The translations under genes were made by a program, and so were the position numbers. Under the pieces are notes generated by a model. That model had not been told where the DNA came from. It saw only the letters and a program-made list of their open reading frames with translations, and searched no databases. A stretch of 64,000 nucleotides of DNA from Chromobacterium sp. IIBBL 290-4 (GTDB lineage: Bacteria > Pseudomonadota > Gammaproteobacteria > Burkholderiales > Chromobacteriaceae), in NCBI RefSeq assembly GCF_024207115.1, contig NZ_CP100128.1, positions 1,798,001 to 1,862,000 on the forward strand, in the 5' to 3' direction. Positions 36,724 to 47,313 of the stretch are shown one piece after another (within the stretch, counting starts at the first letter, position 1; the number at the start of each line of letters is the position of its first letter).

Positions 36724-37491
36724 GGCCAGCGCCTTGATCACGTAAAGGTCGAAGCGGGTGGATTTGCCTTCCAGCACCGCTGATGGTTTCACGCCTTCAA
36801 TCGGCGCGCCCAGGCGCGGGCGCTTCACCACCACCCGCACCTTGGCCGCGCCGATGGCGGCGGCGAGAAGCTCGGCGCTGTCCATATCGTCGCCTATCAC
36901 GTGTTGGAAAGCCTGCATGTCTTTCTTGGCGGCGGCGGATTTTTTGTCGGTGTCCGGAAACATCGGATCGACGAACACCACGTCCGGTCGTTGCGTCTCT
37001 TCCAGGCCGGCCAGCCAGTCGCGCGAGTTGGCGTGCACCAGCGTCATCCTCTCCGCGATATGGCGGGTGCCTTCATCGCGCAGTGCGCGCTCCAGCGCAT
37101 CGGCCAATAGCGCCGCCGCTACCGGCGAGCGTTCCACCATGGTGACCCGGCAGCCCAGTGTGGCCAGGACGAAACTGTCACGGCCCAGGCCGGCGGTGGC
37201 GTCCGCCACGTAGGGCAAGTCTTTCGCCCCTTTTAAACCTACGGCCTTGGCCACCGGCTGGCCGCGGCCGCCGCCTTGCTCGCGGCGATGCTTGGCCGCG
37301 CCTTCGACAAATTCCGCGAACACCGCGCCGTGTTTGCCGGTGGTCAGCAGTTCAAGCCTTTCGCCGTTCAATTCCAGCCAGTAGCCGTCTGTCGGGCGCT
37401 GGCGCACTAGCGGCAAATTGAAGCGTTCACAGAGGCGCAAGGCGGCGTCGAGGCGGGCAGGTTCTGAGCAGTAAAGCGGCGTGGCGGTCAT
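36715..37491 (-). CDS. rsmJ: 16S rRNA (guanine-1516-N2)-methyltransferase RsmJ
   Basis: This 258-residue SAM-dependent methyltransferase has SAM motif I DATAGLGRDSFVLATLG and catalytic-type motif DVVFVDPMFPDTDKKSAAAKKDM, which is diagnostic of RsmJ. RLGAPIEGVKPSAVLEGKSTRFD is the conserved ending. It methylates the small-subunit rRNA in the cytoplasm. The start at 37491 is chosen since the 18 preceding in-frame residues are not conserved. Confidence 0.95.
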   Translation of the reverse strand: MTATPLYCSEPARLDAALRLCERFNLPLVRQRPTDGYWLELNGERLELLTTGKHGAVFAEFVEGAAKHRREQGGGRGQPVAKAVGLKGAKDLPYVADATAGLGRDSFVLATLGCRVTMVERSPVAAALLADALERALRDEGTRHIAERMTLVHANSRDWLAGLEETQRPDVVFVDPMFPDTDKKSAAAKKDMQAFQHVIGDDMDSAELLAAAIGAAKVRVVVKRPRLGAPIEGVKPSAVLEGKSTRFDLYVIKALASG

Positions 37492-37704
37492 CGGCAATCC
37501 TTGAAAACTGCTGCGCACGATACGGTATGCGCGTGAGCGCCGCAAGCCAAGCGAACATCGCCGCCAGGTGACTACGTAGAATTATCTAAAAAACATTTAC
37601 CCATACAACATTTTTTTATGTTCGGAACTAGTCTATCTCTGTAGTTGGGACGGTTTTATTCCAACGCGATCGGTGGCAGCCGGCGCTCAGGCGGGAGAAG
37701 GGTC
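37492..37704 (+). promoter_or_regulatory. Upstream region of the giant adhesin gene
   Basis: A gene-free stretch of 213 bases with an AT-rich island at 37575-37625 (ATTATCTAAAAAACATTTACC). A small dyad AACAT-TTTTTT-ATGTT lies at 37607-37622, a possible operator or supercoiling-sensitive site. No consensus -35/-10 pair is convincing. The ribosome binding site GGGAGAAG is at 37693-37700. Confidence 0.4.
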
Positions 37705-40700
37705 ATGGCATGGTGGAAATCGACGGGCCGGAAGTCGGCCAAGCAGGCTGCGCGTCCGGTCAACCGTCTGCTGTTGCAGGCGCTGGAACCCAGAATGATG
37801 TTCGACGGCGCGGCGGCGGCCTCGGTGGCCGAGGCGGTGCAACACGCCTTCGTTTCTCATCATGATGTCACAGCCGCGCTGCAGCGGCATGGCGAGATGA
37901 ATGCCGCATCGCCTCAGGCCGCCCCTTCCCCTGCCGAGGCCATGGCCGGCGCCGCCAGTTTGCGAGACAGCAATCCCCATGCGAGCGCTGCCAACGCGCC
38001 GCAGGTGGTGTTCGTCGAGTCCGACGTCGTCAACTACCAGAGCCTGATCTCGCAGCTGCCGGCCAATTACCAGGTGGTGATTCTGGACAGCAGCAAGGAC
38101 GGTCTGGCGCAGATCGCGCAGTGGGCGCAAACCCACAGCGGCTACGGCGCCATCCATATCATTTCGCACGGCCAGGAAAATGATCTGCAACTGGGAACAA
38201 CGGAACTGACCACCGCCAATGTGGCGAATTACCAGGCCGAGCTAGCCACCATAGGCCAGGCGCTGCGTCCGGGGGGCGATATCCTGTTGTATGGCTGCGA
38301 TGTGGCCGAAGGCAGCGACGGCGCGGCGCTGGTCAATGCGATCGCGCAGGAAAGCGGCCGCGTGACAGCCGGCTCTACCGACCTTACCGGCGCCGCCAGC
38401 CTGGGCGGCGACTGGACGCTGGAATACGCCACCGGCAAGCTGCACGTGGCGACGCTGGACCTGTCGGGCTATGACGGTCTGCTGACGCAGCCGACTTCCG
38501 GCACCACCAGTTTCGATTCGCTGGACGGTTCCACCACCGTGGTGCCCACCGGCAACGCCACGCTGACGGTAAGCAATTACCTTGGCTGGAATTTCACCAT
38601 GAACATGAACTCGAACAGCGACGGTCAGAACGAGATGATCATCGTCGAGAAGGATGGTTCGAGCTCCACGGAAACCGTCGACGCGCTGAGCAACGGCGTC
38701 AAGCAGATCAATTATTTCTCGGTCAAGCCCAACGACGGCAGCCTGTTCACGCTGAACTCCATCACCGTGGTGATCAACGGCTACGATTCCACCTTCAACG
38801 GCGGCACCATGCAGCTGGTGGGCTATCTGAACGGTTCCGCCGTCGCCGGCGCCACCTTGAGCCAGAGCGTCAGCGACATCGACAACGACGGCTCGCCGGT
38901 CACCTTCAATGTGTCCAGCAACAGCAATTTCGTCGGCATCGACTCCTTCCGCGTGATCGCGGCCAACGGCCACAACATCACCGGCTTGCTCGGCATCGGC
39001 GCCATCAACGCCACCACCTTCCATTTCCCGGGGCCGACGCTGACCGCCAGCGGCGGCAGCAGCGCCTACAGCTCCGGCAACGGCAACGCGGTGACGGTGG
39101 ACAGCGGCATCACCCTCAGCGATACCGCGGCCTCGACCCAAACCAGCGCCACGGTATCGATTACCGGCAACTTCCACAGCGGCGAGGACGTGCTGGCATT
39201 TACCAATAACGGCAGCACCATGGGTAATATCAGCGGCAGCTACAACAGCGGCACCGGGGTGCTGACGCTGACCTCCAGCGGTTCCACCGCCACCAATGCG
39301 CAGTGGCAGGCGGCGCTGGAGGCGGTGACTTACCGGGACAGCTCGCTGTCGCCGAATACCAGCACCCGCACCCTCAGCTTCGCCATCACCGACGCCAGCA
39401 GCAACACCAGCTCCACGGTGACCAAGACCGTCACCGTGGCGGCGGACAGCGCGCCGGTGATCAGCAACCTGAACGGCGACAGCAACACCTATTACGCCGG
39501 CAGCGGCGCGGTGAGCCTGGACACTGGCACCGCGGCCACGGTCAGCGACAGCGATACTTCGAACTTCAACGGCGGCAACCTGACGGTGCACATCTCCGCC
39601 AACGGCCATAGCGGCGAGGACGTGCTGGGCATCAGCACCGCCGGCACGGTCACACTCAGCAACGGCACCAATTCCGGCAGCACGGTGTCGGTAGGCGGCG
39701 TAGCGGTCGGCACCATAGACAGCAGCGGCGTGGGCAGCGGCGGGCAGGATCTGATCGTCGACTTCAACAGCAACGCCACCGCCTCCAGGGTGGGCACGCT
39801 GGTCAACGCGCTGACCTTCAACGACACCGCCGGCACGCCCAATACCTCCACCCGCACCGTGCAGGTGACGGTCAACGACGGCCGCGGCGGCACCAGCTCG
39901 GCGTCTAGCGTGACGCTGGCGATCAGCGACGCGCCTCTGCTGACCACCAGCGGCGGCAGTTCGGCCTTCACCGCCGGCGACAACGCCACCTCCACGCCGG
40001 TGGCGGTGGACGGCAGCGTCAGCGTCACCGACAACGCCAGCAGCACGCTGGCCAGCGGCACGGTGTCGATCACCGGCAACTTCCACAGCGGCGAAGACGC
40101 GCTGGCGTTCAGCAACACCAACTCCACCACTTACGGCAACATCGTCGGCAGCTACAACAGCGGCACCGGGGTGCTGACGCTGACCTCCAGCGGCGCCACC
40201 GCCACCATCGCGCAATGGCAGGCCGCGCTGCGGGCGGTGACCTACACCGACAGCGCGCTGACGCCGAACAGCGCCACCCGCACCATCAGCTTCCAGGTGC
40301 AGGACGGCAGCAGCAATACCAGCACGGCGGTGACCAAGACGGTGACGGTGGCCGATACCGACCAGACGCCTATCGCCACCGCCAGCGGCGGCAGCACCGC
40401 CTTCACCGCCGGCAACAACACCTCTTCCACGCCGGTGGCGGTGGACAGCGCCATCACGGTGTCCGACCTCGACAACACCACGCTGGCGAGCGGCACGGTA
40501 TCGATCACCGGCAACTTCCACAGCGGCGAGGACTCGCTGAGCTTCACCAACACCAGCGCCTCCACCTACGGCAATATCACCGCCAGCTACAACAGCGGCA
40601 CCGGCGTGCTGACGCTGAGCTCCAGCGGCGCCACCGCCACCATCGCGCAATGGCAGGCCGCTTTGCGCGCGGTCAAGTACACCGACAGCGCGGTGACGCC

Positions 40701-43700
40701 TAACAGCGCCACCCGCACCATCAGCTTCGTGGTCAACGACGGCACCAAAAACAGCGCGGCGACGACCAAGACGGTGACGGTGGCGGACACCGATCAGACG
40801 CCTATCGTCACCGCCAGCGGCGGCAGCGCCTCGTTCACCGCCGGCAACAACGTCACGTCCACGCCGGTCACCATAGACGGCGGCGTCACGGTGTCCGATC
40901 TGGACAACACCACGCTGGCGAGCGGCACGGTGTCCATCACCGGCAACTTCCATAGCGGCGAAGACGTGCTGGCTTTCAGCAACACCAACTCCAGCACCTA
41001 CGGCAATATCAGCGCCAGCTACAACAGCGGCACCGGCGTGTTGACGCTGACCTCCAGCGGCGCGACGGCGACGGTGGCGCAATGGCAGGCCGCTTTCCGC
41101 GCGGTGACTTACACCGATACGGCGATCACGCCTAACAACGCCACCCGCACCATCAGCTTCGTGGTCAACGATGGCCAGCAAAACAGCACTGCGGCGACGC
41201 GCACCGTGACGGTGGCGGATACGGATCAAACGCCGATCGCCACGGTGTCCGGCCCCAGCGGCAGCTACACCCTCAGCGGCACGCCGACCCCGGTGGCGGT
41301 GGACAGCGGCATCACCGTGTCCGACCGCGACAACACCACGCTGGCCAGCGGCACGGTGTCGATCACCGGCAACTTCCATAGCGGCGAGGACGTGCTGGCC
41401 TTCACCAACACCAGCTCCGCCACCTTCGGCAACATCGTCGCCAGCTACAACAGCGGCACCGGCGTGCTGACGCTGACCTCCAGCGGCGCGACGGCGACCG
41501 TGGCGCAATGGCAGGCTGCCTTGCAAGCGGTAACGTACAACGACACCTCAGGCTCGCCCAACACCGCCACCCGCGTGATCAGCTTTGTGGTCAGCGATGG
41601 CGAGCAGAACAGCTCGGCGGTCACCCGCAACATCGCCATCCAGCTGCCGACGCCGACAGTCAGCGGCTTGACCGCGGGCACCGACACCGGCAGCAGCAGC
41701 TCGGACGGCATCACCAGCGACAATACGCCGACCGCGCAGGGCACGGCCGAAGCCAACAGCACGGTGACCATTTACGTGGACGGCGTGTCGGTGGGCACCA
41801 CCACCGCCAGCGGCACCGGCGCTTGGAGCTATGCCTTCAGTGACCCGATCGCCAGCGGCAGCCATGCGATAACCGCCATGGCAACCAGCGGTTCGGTGAA
41901 TAGCAGCGTATCGTCGTCGTATACCGTGGTGATCGATACCGCCGCGCCAAGCGCGCCGGTGGTGACGGGTCTGACCACGGCTACCGACACCGGCAGCAGC
42001 AGCGTAGACGGCATCACCAGCGACAATACGCCGACGGCCAAGGGCACGGCCGAGGCGAACAGCACGGTGACGGTGTATATCGACGGCACAGCGGTGGGCA
42101 CGACGACGGCGGATGGCTCCGGCGCATGGGTCTACAACATCTCCAGCAGCCTGGCGGACGGCAGCCACAGCATCCGGGCGACGGCGACCGATACCGCCGG
42201 CAATGTCAGCGGCCAATCGACGGCGTACAGCATCACCATCGACACGGCGACGCCATCGACGCCGGCAATCTCTGGCTTGACGACGGCGACCGACACCGGC
42301 AGCAGCAACAGCGACGGAATCACCAGCGACAACACGCCGACCTTGCAAGGCACCGCTTTGGCGAACAGCACGGTGACGGTTTATGTCGATGGCTTCGAGG
42401 TCGGCACTACCACGGCCAATGGCAGCGGGGCCTGGAGCTATGCTTTGACGGATAGTTTGCCGGACGGCAACCATGGCGCGCGGGTGACCGCCACCGATAC
42501 CGCCGGCAATGTGAGCTCTTTGTCCGCGGCCTATAGCATCGCCATCGATACCGCCGCGCCGAGCGCGCCGACCGTCAGCAGCCTGACCACGGCGACAGAC
42601 ACCGGCAGCAGCCACAGCGACGGCATTACCAGCAATAATGAGCCGACGGTGCAAGGCACGGCCGAGGCCAACAGCACGGTGACGGTGTATATCGACGGCA
42701 CAGCGGCAGGCACGACGACGGCGAATGGCAGCGGAGTGTGGACATTCAGTCCCGAGTCCGTCCTGGCGGACGGCAATCACAGCATCAAGGCGACAGCGAC
42801 GGATGCGGCCGGCAATGTCAGCGGCCAATCGACGGCATACAACATCACCATCGACACCAGCGCGCCGAACGCGCCGACAGTCAGCAGCCTGACGATGGCG
42901 ACAGACACCGGCAGCAGCCACAGCGACGGCGTCACCAGCAATAATGAGCCGACGGTGCAAGGCACGGCCGAGGCCAACAGCACGGTGACGGTGTATATCG
43001 ACGGCACGGCGGCGGGCACGGCGACGGCGAACGGCAGCGGCGCATGGAGCTACAACCTGACTAGCAGCCTGGCGGACGGCAACCACAGCATCCGGGCGAC
43101 GGCGACCGATACCGCCGGCAATGTCAGCGGCCAATCGACGGCATACAACATCACCATCGACACCAGCGCGCCGAACGCGCCGACAGTCAGTAGTCTGACC
43201 ACGGCGACGGACACCGGCAGCAGCCACAGCGACGGCGTCACCAGCAATAATGAGCCGACGGTGCAAGGCTCGGCCGAGGCCAACAGCACGGTGACGGTGT
43301 ATATCGACGGCACGGCGGCGGGCACGGCGACGGCGAACGGCAGCGGCGCATGGAGCTACAACCTGACTAGCAGCCTGGCGGACGGCAACCACAGCATCCG
43401 GGCGACGGCGACCGATACCGCCGGCAATGTCAGCGGCCAATCGACGGCGTACAACATCACCGTCGACACCAGCGCGCCATCCGCGCCGACAGGCCTGGCC
43501 TTGACCACGGCGACGGACACCGGCAGCAGCCACAGCGACGGCGTCACCAGCAATAATGAGCCGACGGTGCAAGGCACGGCCGAGGCGAACAGCACGGTGA
43601 CGGTCTACGTCGACGGCTCGGCGGTAGGCACGGCGACGGCGAACAGCAGCGGCGCATGGAGCTACAACCTGACTAGCAGCTTGGCGGACGGCAACCACAG

Positions 43701-45714
43701 CATCCGGGCGACGGCTACGGACGCGGCGGGCAATGTCAGCGGCCAATCGACGGCGTACAACATCACCGTCGACACCAGCGCGCCATCCGCGCCGACAGGC
43801 TTGGCCTTGACCACGGCGACGGACACCGGCAGCAGCCACAGCGACGGCGTCACCAGCAATAATGAGCCGACGGTGCAAGGCACGGCCGAGGCGAACAGCA
43901 CGGTGACGGTCTACGTCGACGGCTCGGCGGTAGGCACGGCGACGGCGAACAGCAGCGGCGTATGGAGCTACAACCTGACTAGCAGCTTGGCGGACGGCAA
44001 CCACAGCATCCGGGCGACGGCTACGGACGCGGCCGGTAATGTCAGCGGCCAATCGACGGCGTACAACATCACCGTCGACACCAGCGCCCCATCCGCGCCG
44101 ACAGGCCTGGCCTTGAGCGCGGCGACGGACACCGGCAGCAGCCATACCGACGGCGTGACGAGCGACAACGAACCGAGGGTGCAAGGCACGGCCGAGGCGA
44201 ACAGCACGGTGACGGTCTACGTCGACGGCTCGGCGGTAGGCACGGCGACGGCGAATGGTAGCGGCGCATGGAGCTACAATCTGACTAGCAGCCTGGCGGA
44301 CGGCAACCACAGCATCCGGGCGACGGCTACGGACGCGGCGGGCAATGTCAGCGGCCAATCGACGGCGTACAACATCACCATCGACACCAGCGCGCCATCC
44401 GCGCCTACAGGCCTGGCCTTGAGCGCGGCGACAGACACCGGCAGCAGCCATACCGATGGTGTGACCAATGCCAACCAGCCCACCATTACCGGCAATGCCG
44501 AGGCCAACAGCACGGTGACGGTGTATGTCGACGGCACGTCGGTGGGCACGGCGACGGCGAACAGCAGCGGCGCATGGAGTTATAACCTGACTAGCAGCCT
44601 GGCGGATGGCAACCACAGCATCCGGGCAACGGCGACAGACGCGGCGGGCAATGTCAGCGGCCAATCGACGGCTTACAACATTACCGTCGATACTGCGCCG
44701 CCCAAAGTGCAAAGCTTTACCGCGAATGATACTTTGGATACCACGGCGTCCACCGTGTCGTATCAGGTTGTGTTCTCCAAACCGCTCGCTTCTTTCGATG
44801 CCTCTGACCTGACCGTGGTGGAGGGGAGCGGCGTGACCGGCAGCATTGCATCGGTTACCAAGGTGAATGCGACGACCTATACGATCACCTTGTCAGGAGT
44901 GGGCGGCGGCGGATCGCTGTCGGTGGCGATCACGGGCGGCGTGGTGGCGGATCAGGCAGGCAATCTGCTGGCAGGGCCGGTCAACTCGCCGGCTTACCAG
45001 ATATCCACGCCAGTGACGACGACCAGCACGGTCACACCGATCACAGTCGGCACCACGACTACATTCACCAACACCATCCAGTTGCCGCCCATCACCCCCA
45101 ATATCGTGCTGGCGGCGGTCAGCGGCACCCCCGTTGTGACGACAGGAGGCGTTACAACGGTCACGGAAAACCCGGTGACCAACACAGGAGCCATCTCGAC
45201 GCCCACCTTCGGCACCAGTGACAACGTCAATGGCGCGGCGCCGACGTTCATCAGCAATGTCGCGGCCAATCCGACCATCGCTTTGCAGGTGAATCCGGAT
45301 CTGGGTGTGCGTCCTTTGGTGTCCGGACAGTCGTTCAGCATCGCCTTGCCGCCAGCCACCATCATCACCCGCGAATCGACCGCCAGCTTGAGCATCGTGG
45401 CGCGGCAGAGCGATGGCCAGCCGCTGCCGTCCTGGCTGAAGTTTGACCCGGTGACCGGCAAGTTCACCGGCCAGGCGCCGGCGGGCTGGAATAAGCCTAT
45501 CTCGATCAATATTCAGGTGCAGGACAAGAGCGGACACCATGGCAACAGCCACATCCAGCTGAATTTTGGACAGCGCACGAACACGGTGCCCGCTGGCAGG
45601 ACGGCTCAGGCGGCCGCGGGCAAGTTGGCGCTGAACCGGCAATTCGACGAGCATGGCCAGAAAGCCTTCTTGCAACGTTTGCAGGCTTTGCTAGGGGAGG
45701 ATGCGCAAGCCTAG
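37705..45714 (+). CDS. Giant LEPR/FDGA-motif, DUF4347, Ig-repeat surface protein
   Basis: This is a 2669-residue secreted adhesin-type protein. No Sec signal is visible; a basic N-terminus leads into LEPRMMFDGA at residues 27-36. DUF4347 spans about 101-262 (VVFVESDVVNYQSLISQLP, GAIHIISHGQENDLQLG, LYGCDVAEGSDGAALV). Around 445-1313 lie six repeats of about 142 residues (five close, one divergent) with SITGNFHSGED and SYNSGTGVLTLTSSG. Around 1318-2332 lie ten Ig-like repeats of 102 residues (TATDTGSS, TVTVYIDGT, SIRATATDTAGNVSG). A SwmB-like domain and an Ig/cadherin-like end (LPSWLKFDPVTGKFTGQAP) follow. No RTX nonapeptides occur. Export and processing genes follow directly. Confidence 0.9.
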   Translation: MAWWKSTGRKSAKQAARPVNRLLLQALEPRMMFDGAAAASVAEAVQHAFVSHHDVTAALQRHGEMNAASPQAAPSPAEAMAGAASLRDSNPHASAANAPQVVFVESDVVNYQSLISQLPANYQVVILDSSKDGLAQIAQWAQTHSGYGAIHIISHGQENDLQLGTTELTTANVANYQAELATIGQALRPGGDILLYGCDVAEGSDGAALVNAIAQESGRVTAGSTDLTGAASLGGDWTLEYATGKLHVATLDLSGYDGLLTQPTSGTTSFDSLDGSTTVVPTGNATLTVSNYLGWNFTMNMNSNSDGQNEMIIVEKDGSSSTETVDALSNGVKQINYFSVKPNDGSLFTLNSITVVINGYDSTFNGGTMQLVGYLNGSAVAGATLSQSVSDIDNDGSPVTFNVSSNSNFVGIDSFRVIAANGHNITGLLGIGAINATTFHFPGPTLTASGGSSAYSSGNGNAVTVDSGITLSDTAASTQTSATVSITGNFHSGEDVLAFTNNGSTMGNISGSYNSGTGVLTLTSSGSTATNAQWQAALEAVTYRDSSLSPNTSTRTLSFAITDASSNTSSTVTKTVTVAADSAPVISNLNGDSNTYYAGSGAVSLDTGTAATVSDSDTSNFNGGNLTVHISANGHSGEDVLGISTAGTVTLSNGTNSGSTVSVGGVAVGTIDSSGVGSGGQDLIVDFNSNATASRVGTLVNALTFNDTAGTPNTSTRTVQVTVNDGRGGTSSASSVTLAISDAPLLTTSGGSSAFTAGDNATSTPVAVDGSVSVTDNASSTLASGTVSITGNFHSGEDALAFSNTNSTTYGNIVGSYNSGTGVLTLTSSGATATIAQWQAALRAVTYTDSALTPNSATRTISFQVQDGSSNTSTAVTKTVTVADTDQTPIATASGGSTAFTAGNNTSSTPVAVDSAITVSDLDNTTLASGTVSITGNFHSGEDSLSFTNTSASTYGNITASYNSGTGVLTLSSSGATATIAQWQAALRAVKYTDSAVTPNSATRTISFVVNDGTKNSAATTKTVTVADTDQTPIVTASGGSASFTAGNNVTSTPVTIDGGVTVSDLDNTTLASGTVSITGNFHSGEDVLAFSNTNSSTYGNISASYNSGTGVLTLTSSGATATVAQWQAAFRAVTYTDTAITPNNATRTISFVVNDGQQNSTAATRTVTVADTDQTPIATVSGPSGSYTLSGTPTPVAVDSGITVSDRDNTTLASGTVSITGNFHSGEDVLAFTNTSSATFGNIVASYNSGTGVLTLTSSGATATVAQWQAALQAVTYNDTSGSPNTATRVISFVVSDGEQNSSAVTRNIAIQLPTPTVSGLTAGTDTGSSSSDGITSDNTPTAQGTAEANSTVTIYVDGVSVGTTTASGTGAWSYAFSDPIASGSHAITAMATSGSVNSSVSSSYTVVIDTAAPSAPVVTGLTTATDTGSSSVDGITSDNTPTAKGTAEANSTVTVYIDGTAVGTTTADGSGAWVYNISSSLADGSHSIRATATDTAGNVSGQSTAYSITIDTATPSTPAISGLTTATDTGSSNSDGITSDNTPTLQGTALANSTVTVYVDGFEVGTTTANGSGAWSYALTDSLPDGNHGARVTATDTAGNVSSLSAAYSIAIDTAAPSAPTVSSLTTATDTGSSHSDGITSNNEPTVQGTAEANSTVTVYIDGTAAGTTTANGSGVWTFSPESVLADGNHSIKATATDAAGNVSGQSTAYNITIDTSAPNAPTVSSLTMATDTGSSHSDGVTSNNEPTVQGTAEANSTVTVYIDGTAAGTATANGSGAWSYNLTSSLADGNHSIRATATDTAGNVSGQSTAYNITIDTSAPNAPTVSSLTTATDTGSSHSDGVTSNNEPTVQGSAEANSTVTVYIDGTAAGTATANGSGAWSYNLTSSLADGNHSIRATATDTAGNVSGQSTAYNITVDTSAPSAPTGLALTTATDTGSSHSDGVTSNNEPTVQGTAEANSTVTVYVDGSAVGTATANSSGAWSYNLTSSLADGNHSIRATATDAAGNVSGQSTAYNITVDTSAPSAPTGLALTTATDTGSSHSDGVTSNNEPTVQGTAEANSTVTVYVDGSAVGTATANSSGVWSYNLTSSLADGNHSIRATATDAAGNVSGQSTAYNITVDTSAPSAPTGLALSAATDTGSSHTDGVTSDNEPRVQGTAEANSTVTVYVDGSAVGTATANGSGAWSYNLTSSLADGNHSIRATATDAAGNVSGQSTAYNITIDTSAPSAPTGLALSAATDTGSSHTDGVTNANQPTITGNAEANSTVTVYVDGTSVGTATANSSGAWSYNLTSSLADGNHSIRATATDAAGNVSGQSTAYNITVDTAPPKVQSFTANDTLDTTASTVSYQVVFSKPLASFDASDLTVVEGSGVTGSIASVTKVNATTYTITLSGVGGGGSLSVAITGGVVADQAGNLLAGPVNSPAYQISTPVTTTSTVTPITVGTTTTFTNTIQLPPITPNIVLAAVSGTPVVTTGGVTTVTENPVTNTGAISTPTFGTSDNVNGAAPTFISNVAANPTIALQVNPDLGVRPLVSGQSFSIALPPATIITRESTASLSIVARQSDGQPLPSWLKFDPVTGKFTGQAPAGWNKPISINIQVQDKSGHHGNSHIQLNFGQRTNTVPAGRTAQAAAGKLALNRQFDEHGQKAFLQRLQALLGEDAQA
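39037..41649 (+). repeat. Type A repeats of the giant adhesin
   Basis: Six units of about 415-435 bases encode the SGG..(A/S)F / SITGNFHSGED / YNSGTGVLTL / AQWQAAL.AV.Y pattern. Unit 2 is strongly diverged, and the others are similar to each other, with linker VTVADTDQTP between the later ones. Confidence 0.85.
41656..44700 (+). repeat. Type B repeats: ten near-identical 306-bp units
   Basis: From 42265 to 44407 the unit starts are exactly 306 bases apart (42265, 42571, 42877, 43183, 43489, 43795, 44101, 44407). Two slightly older units precede them. The two units beginning at 43489 and 43795 encode almost the same 102 residues. Confidence 0.93.
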
Positions 45715-45789
45715 GCATTGAGTCAATCGCAATACCCGCGGCACCGACGAGCAACTCGAATTGTTATCAAGCTTATGGGGGGTAACAGC

Positions 45790-47313
45790 ATGGGAGAGGC
45801 GGTTCTGAAAGCAAGCCCGGCATTGGGCGGAAAAAAGTTGGCCGTATTGGCGGTGGCGGTGGCGTTGAGCGGTTGCGCCGTCACGCCTGAGCCGCTCAGC
45901 CTGGCTGAGCATAAGGCCACGCTGGAGGCGGATCGGCAGGCCATGTTCGGCAGCCAGGAGAAGATTACGGCGCCGGTCACGCTGCAGGAAGCGATGGCGC
46001 GGGCCTTGAAATACAACCTGGACTACCGGGTCAAGATCATGGAGGAGGCGATGGCGCAGCGGCAGCTGGACCTGTCCAGTCTGGACATGCTGCCCAAGCT
46101 GGCCCTGGCGGCGGGCTATACCGCGCGCAACCGCGACAACGCCTCGTCGTCGCAGAATGTCGCGACGGGCGAGCAATCGCTGGTGCCGTCCATCTCCAGC
46201 GAGAAGCATGATAGCACCGCGGATTTGAACCTCAGCTGGAATGTGCTCGATTTCGGCGTCAGCTACTACTCGGCGCATCAGCAGGCCGACCGCGTGCTGA
46301 TCCTGGAGCAGCGCAAGCGGAAGGTGTCGCAACAAATGATGCAGCAGGTGCGCGAGGCGTGGTGGCAAGCGGCCGGCGCGCAACAGCTGCAGGGCCGCAT
46401 CGACGAGCTGCTGAAACAGGCTGAAGAGGCCTTGAACGATGCCAAGCAAGTCGAGCAACAAAAGCTGCGTGCGCCGCTGGACGCGCTGAACTATCGGCGG
46501 CAATTGCTCGATGTGATCCGCCAGATGACGGCCGTGCGCAGCGCCTTGTCCCAGGCCAAGCCCAGGCTGGCAGCCATCATGAATATCTCGCCGGGGCAAG
46601 ATTTCCAGATCGCGGTGCCGTCCGATATGCCCATGCCGGCCTTGGGCGTGGATCTGGACAAGATGGAAGAGCTGGCCTTGCTCAACCGGCCCGAGGTGGT
46701 CGAATCGCATTACAGCCAGCGCATCAGCGCCCTGGAGACGCGCAAGGCCATCGCCAAACTGCTGCCGGGGCTGGAGTTCAGCGTGGGGCAGCATTACGAC
46801 AGCAATAAATTCCTGATCAACAACTCCTGGAGCGATGCCGGCCTGCGGCTCAGCTGGAATTTGCTCAATCTGTTCAGCGCCGGGCCCATCATGCGGGCCG
46901 CCGACGCGCAGAAGCAGGTCGACCAGGCGCAAAGAATGGCGCTCAATATGGCGGTGCTGACCCAGGTGCATGTCGCCTATCTGGACTTCCAGGGCAAGTC
47001 CCGCCAGTTCTGGATCGAGCGGGAGCTGAACAAGGTCGATCAAAGCATCTACGAGCAAACCCGCAATGCGGTGGATAGCGGCGCCTCGGCGCGTCTGCAG
47101 GGCATTTTGGCGGACGCCAACGCGGTTTTCTCGTCGCTGCGGCTGTATCAATCTTATGGCGACATGCAGAACGCCTATGGGCAGATGGCCGCCAGCCTGG
47201 GTCTGGATCCCATGCCCAAAACGACAGCGGGCTATGATCTGAAATCACTGAGCCAGGCCTTCAAGGGCGCGGAAACCCGCTGGCAAGGCACGGTTGCGGG
47301 AGGCAAGCAATGA
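45790..47313 (+). CDS. TolC-like outer-membrane channel lipoprotein of the adhesin locus
   Basis: The 507-residue protein starts at 45790 (GGGGGG upstream). Its signal ends LAVLAVAVALSGCAV, so it is a lipoprotein like OprM rather than TolC. The two helical-hairpin halves are recognisable: ITAPVTLQEAMARALKYNLD at the start and the QQADRVLILEQRKRKVSQQMMQQVREAWW helix. The second half contains LRLSWNLLNLFSAGP and QAQRMALNMAVLTQVHVAYLDF. It starts 76 bases after the adhesin stop, and its own stop overlaps the adaptor gene (ATGA). Most likely it is the outer-membrane exit for the adhesin. Confidence 0.88.
   Translation: MGEAVLKASPALGGKKLAVLAVAVALSGCAVTPEPLSLAEHKATLEADRQAMFGSQEKITAPVTLQEAMARALKYNLDYRVKIMEEAMAQRQLDLSSLDMLPKLALAAGYTARNRDNASSSQNVATGEQSLVPSISSEKHDSTADLNLSWNVLDFGVSYYSAHQQADRVLILEQRKRKVSQQMMQQVREAWWQAAGAQQLQGRIDELLKQAEEALNDAKQVEQQKLRAPLDALNYRRQLLDVIRQMTAVRSALSQAKPRLAAIMNISPGQDFQIAVPSDMPMPALGVDLDKMEELALLNRPEVVESHYSQRISALETRKAIAKLLPGLEFSVGQHYDSNKFLINNSWSDAGLRLSWNLLNLFSAGPIMRAADAQKQVDQAQRMALNMAVLTQVHVAYLDFQGKSRQFWIERELNKVDQSIYEQTRNAVDSGASARLQGILADANAVFSSLRLYQSYGDMQNAYGQMAASLGLDPMPKTTAGYDLKSLSQAFKGAETRWQGTVAGGKQ

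Noticed and set aside
38242..41526. Long antisense open frame (over 1000 codons) opposite the adhesin, and a similar one at 41548-44712
   Set aside because: They arise from the repetitive GC-rich codon pattern of the adhesin read on the other strand; composition is Arg/Gly/Ala/Val noise, and no ribosome binding sites or family motifs are visible.
41656..44700. Regular repeats considered as a CRISPR array
   Set aside because: The unit is 306 bases, stays in one reading frame and encodes Ig-like domains; there are no unique spacers.
37705..45714. RTX toxin or adhesin with calcium-binding nonapeptides
   Set aside because: No GGxGxDxUx repeats are present and the C-terminus is an Ig/cadherin-like domain, so classic RTX type I secretion is not supported.
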